The notes below the pieces were generated by a model, which saw only the letters and a list, made by a program, of their open reading frames with translations, made no database searches and was not told where the DNA came from. This document shows positions 8,914-17,009 of a DNA stretch of 64,000 bases, in pieces. The first letter of the stretch is position 1, and the number at the start of each line of letters is the position of its first letter. The position numbers and the translations under genes are program-made. This stretch comes from JBMTVN01 sp046047235. Its GTDB lineage: Bacteria; Verrucomicrobiota; Verrucomicrobiia; Limisphaerales; JAHDYP01. The stretch spans positions 5,499 through 69,498 of the forward strand of contig JBJOII010000007.1 of the NCBI GenBank assembly GCA_046047235.1. Reading direction: 5' to 3'.

Positions 8914-9735
8914 ATGAACGCTCCCCACCCAGCCAGCCGGCACGGCACCCAACGCCACGCATTCACCCTCATCGAACTCCTCGTGGTTATCGCGATCATC
9001 GCCATCCTCGCCGGCATGCTGCTCCCCGCCCTCTCCAAAGCTAAAGCCAAGGCCCACGCCATAGCCTGCCTCAATCACACCAAACAACTCCAACTCATCT
9101 GGCAACTCTATGCCGATGATTTCCAGGACCGACTCGTCTCCAATGGCCGTGGCGATCAGGCCAATATCCCCACCTGGGTCGGCGGCAGCTTCGAAGGTCA
9201 GGTAGCCGACAACACCAACCTCTTCCTCCTCACTGACCCTCTGCGTTCCCTCTTCGGCCCCTACCTGAAAACTACCGAGATCTATCGCTGCCCCGCCGAT
9301 AAAACCATGGAGATGGTCAACGGCAAAATGCAGCGCGTGGTCCGCAGCTACGCCATGAATGCCTTCGTCGGCTGGGAAGGAGATGACTACCGCAATAACC
9401 CCGCCAATGGCTACCGCGTCTTCAAGAAGGGCACCGACTTCGTCGACCCGGGCCCCTCTCAAACCTTCGTCTTCTCAGAAGTACACTCGCTCAGCATCTG
9501 CCGTCCCTTCTTCGGCATCATCATGACCAGCCCCAGCTTCTACCACGTACCCGCAAATTACCACGGCGCCAGCACGGTCATGAGCTACGCCGACGGTCAC
9601 TCCGAAAGCCACCGCTGGTCAGACAACAGAACCTACAACCCCCCCAAGGAAATGGACTGGCACAGCCACAACTACTCCCTGCGGGGAAGCGCAGACCCCG
9701 TCTGGCTGCAAGAACACGCCACCGCACGCCGGTAA
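8914..9735 (+). CDS. Prepilin-type N-terminal cleavage/methylation protein with H-X9-DG motif
   Basis: 273 residues from ATG 8914; an upstream ATG at 8899 is possible. The N-terminus holds the type IV pilin/type II secretion leader: after RHA comes FTLIELLVVIAIIAILAGML, with the conserved Glu at position 5 of the mature protein. The globular part ends with YHGASTVMSYADGH, an exact H-X9-DG match. This family is greatly expanded in PVC bacteria, and its members are thought to be pseudopilins or minor pilins of a secretion system. No pilus machinery genes are adjacent, so it appears to be a solitary member. It converges on the Gfo/Idh gene across a long palindrome. Confidence 0.9.
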   Translation: MNAPHPASRHGTQRHAFTLIELLVVIAIIAILAGMLLPALSKAKAKAHAIACLNHTKQLQLIWQLYADDFQDRLVSNGRGDQANIPTWVGGSFEGQVADNTNLFLLTDPLRSLFGPYLKTTEIYRCPADKTMEMVNGKMQRVVRSYAMNAFVGWEGDDYRNNPANGYRVFKKGTDFVDPGPSQTFVFSEVHSLSICRPFFGIIMTSPSFYHVPANYHGASTVMSYADGHSESHRWSDNRTYNPPKEMDWHSHNYSLRGSADPVWLQEHATARR

Positions 9736-9758
9736 TAACTCCCCGGATCGCTTTCATC

Positions 9759-9800
9759 TTGTACGGATTATTTCCGCACGTGCGGAAATAATCCGTACAA
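9759..9800. repeat. 42-bp perfect palindrome between convergent genes
   Basis: Two 21-base arms (9759-9779 and 9780-9800) are exact reverse complements with no spacer; the centre is CACGTG. It fills most of the 76-bp gap between convergent stops at 9735 and 9812. It could act as a bidirectional terminator, but neither strand has a following T-run, and its perfect symmetry also fits a cruciform or protein-binding site. Confidence 0.9.
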
Positions 9801-9811
9801 CCGATCAACAC

Positions 9812-11176
9812 CTACACCGCCGGGTACACCCAACCCTTCCGATATTCCCTCCTCAACATCCCATTCGCCTGATCATCCCCCACAACCCGCTCCTTCACCC
9901 CGTCCCACTGCAGACTACGCCCCAGCTTATACGACAACATCCCCAGCAAGCTCATGTTCGTGGAACGGTGCACCTCCTCAATATCACAGATCGGCCGCCT
10001 GCCCGTCTTGATACACTCCATCAGGTCAGACCAGACCTCCTTGATGTTCTGCTGATCCGGCTCATGCAGCTGGGCGTCAATCCGCAAAACCTCCTTCTTC
10101 GAATCCGTCGGGTAAAATACCGTCCCACTGTGCCACCCCACATGTAGCGTCCCCTCCGTCCCATAGAAATAACACCCCACATTCTCACCCTTCTCTGCGT
10201 TGTTCGCCGAAAACCGACGATGCTCCCAGCACGCGTCAAACCCGTCGAACTTGAAACTCGCTATCTGATGATCCGGGGCGTCCGAAGTCTGCTCCTCATC
10301 GTTCAATACTGGCGGTCCCAAAATCGGACGACCACCCGTGCTGTACACCTGCTCCGGCGACTTGCGTTCCATAATCCACAAGATCTGATCCATCCAGTGA
10401 ATCCCCCAGTCACCCAAAGTCCCATTCGCGTAATCCAGATAACTACGGAAACCTCGCGGATGAATACCCCCACCCCAGGGATTCGACGGATCCCCATTAT
10501 ACGGACGCATCGGCGCCGGACCACACCACATGTTCCAGTCCAACTCCTTGGGCGGCTCCGTGTTCTTGCGCGGCCTCTCAGGCCCATCCCCACCGTAATG
10601 CACAAACGCACGCACCATCCCCACCTTGCCCAGCCTTCCCGACCTCACAAAATCTCGCGCCGCTACACAATGGGGCGAAACCCGACGATGCGTCCCCACT
10701 TGCACCACCTTCCCCGTAGCCCTCGCCGCATTCACCATCGCACGCCCCTCCTGGATGGTATGACCTATCGGCTTCTCCACATACACATGCGCCCCCGCCT
10801 TCACCGCATCAATCGTCTGCAGGGGATGCCAATGGTCGGGCGATGCCACAATGCAAACGTCCGGCTTCAACTCCGCCAATAGCTCCCGATAATCCTGATA
10901 CCCCTTCGGCTTCTCGCCCATCTCCTTCTCCACCCGCTCAATTGTCGGATCCATCAGCCGACGATCCACATCACAAACACCCACGATCCGACACTGACCG
11001 CTGGCCATCGCCTCCCCCAAAATGTTGTTCCCCCACCACCCACTGCCAATCAATGCAGTCCGATACCTCCCCCCGCTGCCCTCCAGAGACCAAGCCTTGT
11101 AGGTCGATGCCAATAATCCCGCCGCCGCTGAGCGGCGTAGAAATTGCCTGCGTGAAATTCCTGAAGAAGGTGTCAT
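9812..11176 (-). CDS. Tat-exported Gfo/Idh/MocA family oxidoreductase
   Basis: 454 residues from the ATG at 11176, about 12 bases after an AGGAGG; an ATG at 11185 is also possible. The N-terminus has a twin-arginine signal (SRRQFLRR followed by SAAAGLLAS), indicating export of the folded protein. A Rossmann NAD(P) site follows (TALIGSGWWGNN), then the family signature CIVASPDHWHPLQ, and the catalytic-type YVEKPIGH containing EKP. Such proteins are dehydrogenases or related enzymes on sugars or glycosides; Tat-exported members are abundant in planctomycetes and verrucomicrobia, including glycoside-processing enzymes. It is monocistronic, with the repeat-bearing gap 11177-11355 upstream. Confidence 0.92.
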   Translation of the reverse strand: MTPSSGISRRQFLRRSAAAGLLASTYKAWSLEGSGGRYRTALIGSGWWGNNILGEAMASGQCRIVGVCDVDRRLMDPTIERVEKEMGEKPKGYQDYRELLAELKPDVCIVASPDHWHPLQTIDAVKAGAHVYVEKPIGHTIQEGRAMVNAARATGKVVQVGTHRRVSPHCVAARDFVRSGRLGKVGMVRAFVHYGGDGPERPRKNTEPPKELDWNMWCGPAPMRPYNGDPSNPWGGGIHPRGFRSYLDYANGTLGDWGIHWMDQILWIMERKSPEQVYSTGGRPILGPPVLNDEEQTSDAPDHQIASFKFDGFDACWEHRRFSANNAEKGENVGCYFYGTEGTLHVGWHSGTVFYPTDSKKEVLRIDAQLHEPDQQNIKEVWSDLMECIKTGRRPICDIEEVHRSTNMSLLGMLSYKLGRSLQWDGVKERVVGDDQANGMLRREYRKGWVYPAV

Positions 11177-11239
11177 GGAACCCATCATCCTCCTATCCCC
11201 CCGCCGGTCAAGCCCCACACAAGAATCCCCCACCCAGCC

Positions 11240-11300
11240 CTCTCGTCTCTTCACTCCTCCCTCTCCCTGCGTTCCGCAACCGCGGAACCAAAAACCCTCA
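11240..11300. repeat. Dispersed intergenic repeat, copy B
   Basis: CT-rich block followed by a perfect 7-bp hairpin: GTTCCGC (11271-11277), loop AACC, GCGGAAC (11282-11288), then CCAAAAACCCTCAG. It is homologous in layout to 8797-8850 and 31798-31860, but the hairpin arms differ in sequence while keeping pairing. Confidence 0.65.
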
Positions 11301-11355
11301 GCCCCTCACACCACGCGCTTCCCGCTGTGCCCCCTCCATTCACGCAAGGCTGCGT

Positions 11356-12489
11356 TCAGGCAGAAAACGGCAGACGGCAACCCAACGCCTCCAACCCAGC
11401 CTTCAAGGCCGCCAGCAAATGCTCAATATCCGACGGAAAAAGCCGACCGATATTCCCGATCCGAAAGGTATCCACCTGAGTCAGTTTCCCGGGATAGATG
11501 ATCATCCCTCTTTGGCTCAGTTGATTGTAGAAGGCCCGGAATTCAAACGCAGGATCCTGCGGACAATGAAACGCAGTGATGATGTAGCTCTGCACCTCTG
11601 CGCTTAGAAAGCAGCGCAAGCCCAATTCCGACATCCCGTGCATCAGCACCCCGTGGTTCTGGCGATAACGCTCACCCCGCGCCTGGACCCCACCCTCCTG
11701 CTCCAGCTCATTAAGCGCCTGATCAAATGCCAATAGCGCATGGGTCGGAGGCGTGTAACGGAACTGCCGATTCTTCTGAAAACCCCTCCACTGGCTAAAC
11801 AAATCCAGACTCAGGCTCCTGGCACATCCCTCAGACGCCAGCAACGGCTCTCTCCGTGCCAGAACAAAGGAGAAACCCGGCACCCCCTCAATGCACTTGT
11901 TCGCCGATGAAATCAAAAAATCCACCCCCACCGCGTCGAGATCAATCGGGATAGCCCCAAAACTGCTCATCGCATCCACAATCAACCTCCGGCCATTGCG
12001 CTTCACTGCCGCCCCAATAGACTCCAGCGGATTCAAAATCCCCGTGGTCGTCTCACAATGCACCACCACCACGTGCGTCACCCCCGCATCCTCCCGCAAC
12101 ACAGCCTCAACCTCATGCGCCGATGGCACAACATCCTCCGCCGTGCGCAGCACCCGATGGTCTATCTTCAGCACCTTGGCCATCGCCACAATCCGATCGC
12201 CATACGCACCATTGGTCAGAATCAATGCCCTACCGCTGGCCGGAATCACCGACCCCAGCACGGACTCAACTCCAAAAGTCCCGCTGCCCTGCATCAAAAC
12301 ACACTCGAACCCGGCCTCCTCAGAAGTACCCGCCACAGCCAATAACCGGCTCCGGATCGATGTAACCACATCATTGAACTCGTCATGCCACGAACCCGCA
12401 TCATGCAGCATCGCAGCCTTAACACTCAAACTCGTGGTCAAGGGGCCCGGAGTGAAAAGCAGCTTATCGTGTGAACTCGGTAACGTCAT
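11356..12489 (-). CDS. phnW: 2-aminoethylphosphonate--pyruvate transaminase
   Basis: 377 residues, the normal size for this class V PLP enzyme. The opening LLFTPGPLTTS, the motif MQGSGTFGVESV, VDAMSSFGAIPID (Asp172 for the PLP ring nitrogen) and SSANKCIEGVPGF (Lys198, Schiff-base lysine) match PhnW. It converts 2-aminoethylphosphonate plus pyruvate to phosphonoacetaldehyde plus alanine in the cytoplasm; the reverse step occurs in phosphonate biosynthesis. It is the last gene of a minus-strand series with two class III aminotransferase-like genes and a hydrolase, 134 bp after its upstream neighbour. No phnX, phnY or pepM is in the window, so direction and end product are open. Confidence 0.92.
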   Translation of the reverse strand: MTLPSSHDKLLFTPGPLTTSLSVKAAMLHDAGSWHDEFNDVVTSIRSRLLAVAGTSEEAGFECVLMQGSGTFGVESVLGSVIPASGRALILTNGAYGDRIVAMAKVLKIDHRVLRTAEDVVPSAHEVEAVLREDAGVTHVVVVHCETTTGILNPLESIGAAVKRNGRRLIVDAMSSFGAIPIDLDAVGVDFLISSANKCIEGVPGFSFVLARREPLLASEGCARSLSLDLFSQWRGFQKNRQFRYTPPTHALLAFDQALNELEQEGGVQARGERYRQNHGVLMHGMSELGLRCFLSAEVQSYIITAFHCPQDPAFEFRAFYNQLSQRGMIIYPGKLTQVDTFRIGNIGRLFPSDIEHLLAALKAGLEALGCRLPFSA

Positions 12490-12623
12490 GGTCTCGCCCT
12501 ATTCTTCTTCAATGATCTAATCAATCGCTTCTCGCCAGCTGTCTCGCCCATGACATAGGTGGGATGAGCCCACGGGTAAAGGACTTTGTCCCCCCCCGCA
12601 TCCACCACCCCACCAGACCGGAA

Positions 12624-13898
12624 TCACAAACGCCTCACCGCCTTCTCCAGTTTCTCACCCAACTCGACCAAGTCACCCTCCCCATGCGCAATCGACAAAT
12701 ACAGCTTCGTTCCCATGGGATTCAGAAACACACCCTCACGCACCAAAGCCAGCATCAGCGCACGCCCCCGAGCTCGATCCGATGCCATCCACCCCCGGTG
12801 TGTCGTCACCGGCTCCCCGGAAAATGCAACCTGCGCCAATGGCCCCTCACCCAGAGTCTGAACCACTTCCCCCGCATCCCCCATCACCCGGGCCAAAAGC
12901 TCGCGTAACCGATTCCCCATGGCAAACAACCGGTCATACACCCCCTCCTCAGAGAGAACATCCAGCGTCGCCAAAGCCGCCGCACACGAAACCGGATTGC
13001 CCCCCGCAGTGGATGCCGACCACACATAACCCGCGTCCCCCACCCCATGCTCATCCACATACCGCATCAACTCCGCCGACCCCGCATAGGCTCCCAAGGG
13101 AAATCCCCCGCCCAATGCCTTGCCGAACGCAGCCAGATCAGGCACCACCCCATAGCGACCCTGCGCCCCACTCAAACCCAGACGAAAGCCCGTCACGGTC
13201 TCATCAAAGATCAGCACAACCCCATGCCGGCTCGCCAACTCCCGCACGCCGGCTAGGAATCCCGGCACCGGAGCCAGACAACGATGCAACGGCTCCACCA
13301 ACACCGCTGCAACCTCGTTCCCAAATCTTTCAAAGACACTCCGCGTCCCCTCCAAATCGTTGAACGGCGCCACCAAAACACGCCCCTCCAAACCCGGATC
13401 CGCACACCCATGCAAATCCGCCTCCACACCATCCGCCCCCGCACCCCTGAGCATCCCCGCCACCCCAATGGAATGCTGACCGTGATAAGCACCAGAAAAC
13501 TTCAATACCCGACGTCGCCCCGTAGCCGCATGAGCAATCCTCAAACACAACATCGTGGCCTCGGTACCCGAGGTCACAAAGCGCACCTGCTCAGCACACG
13601 GCAAAATTCCCACCAAGCGCTCCGCCAGCTCCAGGGAACGACTGTTCACCGCAGCAAAGTTCGCTCCCTTCTCCGCTTGAACCGCTGCCGCCTCCACCAC
13701 CTGAGGATGAGCATGTCCCACCAGGGCAGCCCCCCAGGCCATCGTCATGTCCAGGTATTCCCGCCCCTCCTCATCCCAAACACGACAGCCGCGCCCCCGG
13801 GACAACACCGGCACTAAATCCGCCGGCAATCCATACTCGCCATTCGACCCCCCCGGGAACAACTCCGTCACTCTCCGGCTCTGTATCACTTCGCTCAT
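12624..13898 (-). CDS. Class III aminotransferase, glutamate-1-semialdehyde aminomutase-like
   Basis: 424 residues, ATG one base after the upstream stop, so translationally linked. The opening LFPGGSNGEYGLPADLVP, the TSGTEATMLCLRIA phosphate-binding turn, FDETVTGFRL (Asp232) and FGKALGGGFPLGAYAG (Lys260, PLP lysine) resemble HemL-type aminomutases and related acyltransferase-free class III enzymes. A housekeeping HemL function is unlikely given the operon with phnW. It more probably acts on an aminophosphonate or a derived amine or semialdehyde (inference). The family is firm; the substrate is not known. Confidence 0.88.
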   Translation of the reverse strand: MSEVIQSRRVTELFPGGSNGEYGLPADLVPVLSRGRGCRVWDEEGREYLDMTMAWGAALVGHAHPQVVEAAAVQAEKGANFAAVNSRSLELAERLVGILPCAEQVRFVTSGTEATMLCLRIAHAATGRRRVLKFSGAYHGQHSIGVAGMLRGAGADGVEADLHGCADPGLEGRVLVAPFNDLEGTRSVFERFGNEVAAVLVEPLHRCLAPVPGFLAGVRELASRHGVVLIFDETVTGFRLGLSGAQGRYGVVPDLAAFGKALGGGFPLGAYAGSAELMRYVDEHGVGDAGYVWSASTAGGNPVSCAAALATLDVLSEEGVYDRLFAMGNRLRELLARVMGDAGEVVQTLGEGPLAQVAFSGEPVTTHRGWMASDRARGRALMLALVREGVFLNPMGTKLYLSIAHGEGDLVELGEKLEKAVRRL

Positions 13899-13899
13899 C

Positions 13900-15276
13900 T
13901 TAAAGCTCCGCCGTCGGGTTCGCCCCCACTTCGCTCAACGCAGCATCCAGTATCCCCAGCGCCTCTTCCCACTCCCCATCCTTCAATACCAGCGAAGGCG
14001 TCAATGTCAGCAAGTTCCCCTGTGTCACCTTGAAGTTTAATCCCCTCCTCAACGCCGCATACATCACCCGATCAGCCGCATCCGTCGCCGGCTTGCCACC
14101 ATGAACCAACTCCACCCCCATCAATAAACCCAAGCCCCGAACCTCCCCAATCATCGGGTGCCGCTCCCGCAGGGCTTCCAAATCAGCCAAAGCTCTCCGC
14201 CCCAGTTCCTCAGCCCTGCCCACCAGCCCCTCACTCTCAATCACCTCCAAAGTCGCCAACCCCGCCGCACACGCCACCGGGTTCTTCTCATGCGTGTAAT
14301 GCCCCAAAGCCCGCTCACCCGCCACGTTTAAACCCTCCCTCACCAGCAACGCCGCCAAAGGCATCACACCCCCACCCAAACCCTTCCCCAATACCACCAT
14401 GTCCGGCACCACCCCGTAATGCTCGTAAGCAAAAAAACGTCCCGTCCGCCCCAACCCAATCGGGATCTCGTCCAGAATGAGTAATGCCCCATGCCGGTCA
14501 CAGGCCGCCCGAATCCGCTGCCAATACTCCACCGGAGGTATAAACGGCGTGCACCGCACGGTCTCCCCAATCACCGCCGCAACATCCCCCTCCCGCTCCA
14601 GCACATACTCAACATAATCCGCACATGCCAGATTGCAGGCAGCCCCACACCGAAACGGACACTTCCGATGATCCGGAGGCGGTACATGCTCACACCCCGG
14701 AAGCAATGGCCCTATCCCGTTCCGAAATACCGCCTCTCCCCCAATGCTGATCGCATCCAGCGACGCCCCATGAAACGACTCCCACATCGACACGGTCTTG
14801 AAACGCCCCGTCGCGACTCTCGCCAACTTTAACGCCATCCCAATCGCCAGACTGCCACCTGGCGCAAACAATGCCCGACTCAGCTCGCCCCCCGTGCGCC
14901 CGACCAACGCCTCGGCAAGCTCAATCGCCGGTTCACACGTATAACGCCGCGTGCAGAAAGACAACCTGTCCAGCTGCGCCTTGATCGCCTCCACCACCTT
15001 GGGATGCCCAAAACCAACCTGATGGACGTTGTTCCCATGAAAATCCAGTATCCGCCTCCCCTCCGCATCCTCAATGTGCGAACCCGAAGCACCCCGAAGC
15101 ACATTCAAACAGGGGGTCGACAACGATTGATGCAAAAACCACTGCGCATCCTCTTCAAGGATCTCCTTCGTCCCCGGCCCCAAATGGCTCTCCTGCCACC
15201 CCACGCGGTGAGGAGACAGATTCAAGTCACCTTCAGAACGAAGGGCTTCCATGGAGGGACAATCAGGCTTCTTCAC
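13900..15276 (-). CDS. Class III aminotransferase-fold enzyme, possibly PbfA-like aminophosphonate lyase
   Basis: About 458 residues from GTG 15276, nine bases after AAAGG; TTG 15285 and ATG 15252 are alternatives. DEIPIGLGRTG gives the PLP Asp, and VVLGKGLGGGVMPLAA gives the Schiff-base Lys (residue 298). Between them lies an unusual cysteine series CPFRCGAACNLAC (four Cys spaced by three). PbfA, the (R)-1-hydroxy-2-aminoethylphosphonate ammonia-lyase, belongs to this fold and is known to sit beside phnW, so a PbfA-like role is a reasonable but unproven guess; a transaminase is the alternative. Followed after one base by the next class III gene. Confidence 0.85.
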   Translation of the reverse strand: MKKPDCPSMEALRSEGDLNLSPHRVGWQESHLGPGTKEILEEDAQWFLHQSLSTPCLNVLRGASGSHIEDAEGRRILDFHGNNVHQVGFGHPKVVEAIKAQLDRLSFCTRRYTCEPAIELAEALVGRTGGELSRALFAPGGSLAIGMALKLARVATGRFKTVSMWESFHGASLDAISIGGEAVFRNGIGPLLPGCEHVPPPDHRKCPFRCGAACNLACADYVEYVLEREGDVAAVIGETVRCTPFIPPVEYWQRIRAACDRHGALLILDEIPIGLGRTGRFFAYEHYGVVPDMVVLGKGLGGGVMPLAALLVREGLNVAGERALGHYTHEKNPVACAAGLATLEVIESEGLVGRAEELGRRALADLEALRERHPMIGEVRGLGLLMGVELVHGGKPATDAADRVMYAALRRGLNFKVTQGNLLTLTPSLVLKDGEWEEALGILDAALSEVGANPTAEL

Positions 15277-15300
15277 AGGCGGCAACCTTTACGCCTTCTG

Positions 15301-16272
15301 TCATCGCTCAGTCAACGCCTCAACCACAGGCCGCCCAATCCAGGCCGGATCTGGCGAATAACCCAATAGCTTCACAACGGTCGCCGCCGTGTCGTAAGTG
15401 TTCAGTGCCCCCTCCAGTTCCCAACCTCGCCTGACACCGGGCCCCACCAGAATCCAGGGTATCTCCAACTCGGCCGTAGTAGCCCCACCGTGCCCCTTCC
15501 CCACACCCCCATGATCCGAAGTCACCAGCACATAGGTGCTCCCCCCCAAGCCCGCATCCTCCACAGCACCCAACAACTGACCCACCAAACCATCCACATG
15601 CTCCACGGACCGGAAATACTCCCCGGTCCCATGCCCATACTCGTGCCCAGCATGATCCACCTCATCAAAGTGTACAAACAGCAGATCCGGCTTCCTCTCC
15701 CGAATCACCTCAACCGCACGCCGTGCCGTCGCCCCACTGCCTGAAACATGCTCAAACACCGTCGGCACAGTAGCCCCCAACAGACGCCCAAACCCTCCCC
15801 AATCATAAATGCACGCCGTAACCGCCGAACCTCCACTCCCCCCAATCACCACATCAAAAATAGTCGGAAATACCCCCCCGGGCCCGATCACCGTCGGCGT
15901 CACCTCCACTTTGTTGGTCTCCCAATCGTTCGAAGTAATCCCGTGCTGCTCCGGCCCCGCGCCCATAATCATGGACGCCCAGTTGGGACTGCTCGAGGTC
16001 GGCATCACACCACGCCCGCGTAGGGTCCACACTCCTGCAGCCATCATCCGGTCCATGACCGGAGTCTCCGCCCGCTGAACACCATCCGGGGATAACCCAT
16101 CCACACCCACTACAATCACCCGATTCCCGCCACCGCCATGGACCACCAACACCCCGCTCAACAGACCCACCACACCGCAGACCCAACCCCGCCCCAACAG
16201 GAGCCCTCCAAGCGATCTCACAGCTCCCCGAACCAAAGCCGGTAGGTAGCGAAATAGGCCAGTGCTTTGCAT
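15301..16272 (-). CDS. Alkaline phosphatase superfamily hydrolase, exported; candidate phosphonate/phosphodiester hydrolase
   Basis: 323 residues. A hydrophobic N-terminal segment (residues 24-46) suggests export or anchoring. Metal-site features of the nucleotide pyrophosphatase/phosphodiesterase and phosphonoacetate hydrolase branch are visible: VGVDGL (Asp58), PTSSSPNWASMIMG with a Ser/Thr nucleophile near 92-95 followed by PN, HFDEVDHAGHEYG (Asp203/Asp206, His207, His210), TSDHGG and a downstream GKGHGG. PhnA belongs to this superfamily, and being first in the phnW operon hints at a phosphonate substrate. However, the protein is shorter than PhnA and apparently exported, so release of aminophosphonate from an ester outside the cytoplasm is an equal possibility. 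Confidence 0.82.
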   Translation of the reverse strand: MQSTGLFRYLPALVRGAVRSLGGLLLGRGWVCGVVGLLSGVLVVHGGGGNRVIVVGVDGLSPDGVQRAETPVMDRMMAAGVWTLRGRGVMPTSSSPNWASMIMGAGPEQHGITSNDWETNKVEVTPTVIGPGGVFPTIFDVVIGGSGGSAVTACIYDWGGFGRLLGATVPTVFEHVSGSGATARRAVEVIRERKPDLLFVHFDEVDHAGHEYGHGTGEYFRSVEHVDGLVGQLLGAVEDAGLGGSTYVLVTSDHGGVGKGHGGATTAELEIPWILVGPGVRRGWELEGALNTYDTAATVVKLLGYSPDPAWIGRPVVEALTER

Positions 16273-16394
16273 GAAAGCGAAAATCCCCCAAGCCCAGGGC
16301 CCAAAGCAAGCCGCAAGGAAACCGCAGATGTGAAGATTTTGTTACCGCCCCCAACCCCCGGCCCTCCTACCAAAGCCCCTCACCCCAACACCGC

Positions 16395-16637
16395 TCAGTC
16401 AACCACCTGCCCGGTGTGATCCACCAGGTAAGCCGGCACCCACGTGTCATTCTTCCGGCGCTCCACCAAAACCGGCTCACCAGACTCGCCCATGCTGGTG
16501 ATCTGCGCGAACTCAAGCGCCTGCGAATAGCTCAGGATAATTTGCTCCCGAACCTTCCAAAGGGTCGGGTCCTCAGTAAAATTGGTTGTAGGAGCCGCAC
16601 GCATAGCTTTCGCAAATATAAGAACTGCAAAGGCCAC
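16395..16637 (-). CDS. Small exported hypothetical protein
   Basis: About 80 residues if started at GTG 16637, which gives a short hydrophobic leader (AFAVLIFAKAMRAAP) and a mature domain with NFTEDPTLWKVREQ and a C-terminal VERRKNDTWVPAYLVD. The frame remains open upstream to 16811, opposite the start of the small + strand gene; ATG 16604 would give 69 residues without a leader. I do not recognise the family. It sits alone between the phosphonate cluster and the sensor kinase. Moderate to low confidence. Confidence 0.45.
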   Translation of the reverse strand: MAFAVLIFAKAMRAAPTTNFTEDPTLWKVREQIILSYSQALEFAQITSMGESGEPVLVERRKNDTWVPAYLVDHTGQVVD

Positions 16638-16791
16638 GCTTAGACAACCCCACCACTTGACGTAGATTGAGCAACACTGATCTAGAGACCTATCCGAACT
16701 TTGACCTAGGGCGTATCCCCCCAAACTGACACTTGAAGCAGAGCCCACTAGACGTACATTGGCCTGAGCTAATCCAACCGAAGGCCCTCCC

Positions 16792-17001
16792 ATGACCGAA
16801 CTACTTCTCAACTCAGCCGAGACAGAAGCCCTGCAGCAACTCCTGGATCAGGCTCTCGCAAACCTGAGAACAGAACTCGCCCATACGGATCACGCTAAGT
16901 TTCGACAGAGAATCCGCAACCAACAACTGCTCCTGGAAACCATCCAGACCCGGCTCACAACCCCCCGCCACCGCAACCCTAGCGCAGAGCTTCGCCTCTA
17001 A
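16792..17001 (+). CDS. Small helical conserved-type protein
   Basis: 69 residues, almost wholly helical and charged: LNSAETEALQQLLDQALANL, then a run ending in the DHAKFRQRIRNQQLLLETI helix. The layout of a leucine-patterned helix, then an acidic turn, then a second helix is typical of a short hypothetical protein family found widely in bacteria, with no known function. The start is the first ATG in frame; no strong Shine-Dalgarno is seen. It converges tail to tail with the kinase gene ending at 17010. Confidence 0.6.
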   Translation: MTELLLNSAETEALQQLLDQALANLRTELAHTDHAKFRQRIRNQQLLLETIQTRLTTPRHRNPSAELRL

Positions 17002-17009
17002 TCCAAGCT

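Noticed and set aside
12624..13898. Housekeeping hemL (glutamate-1-semialdehyde aminomutase)
   Set aside because: One base after another class III gene in the phnW operon; context favours a catabolic enzyme.
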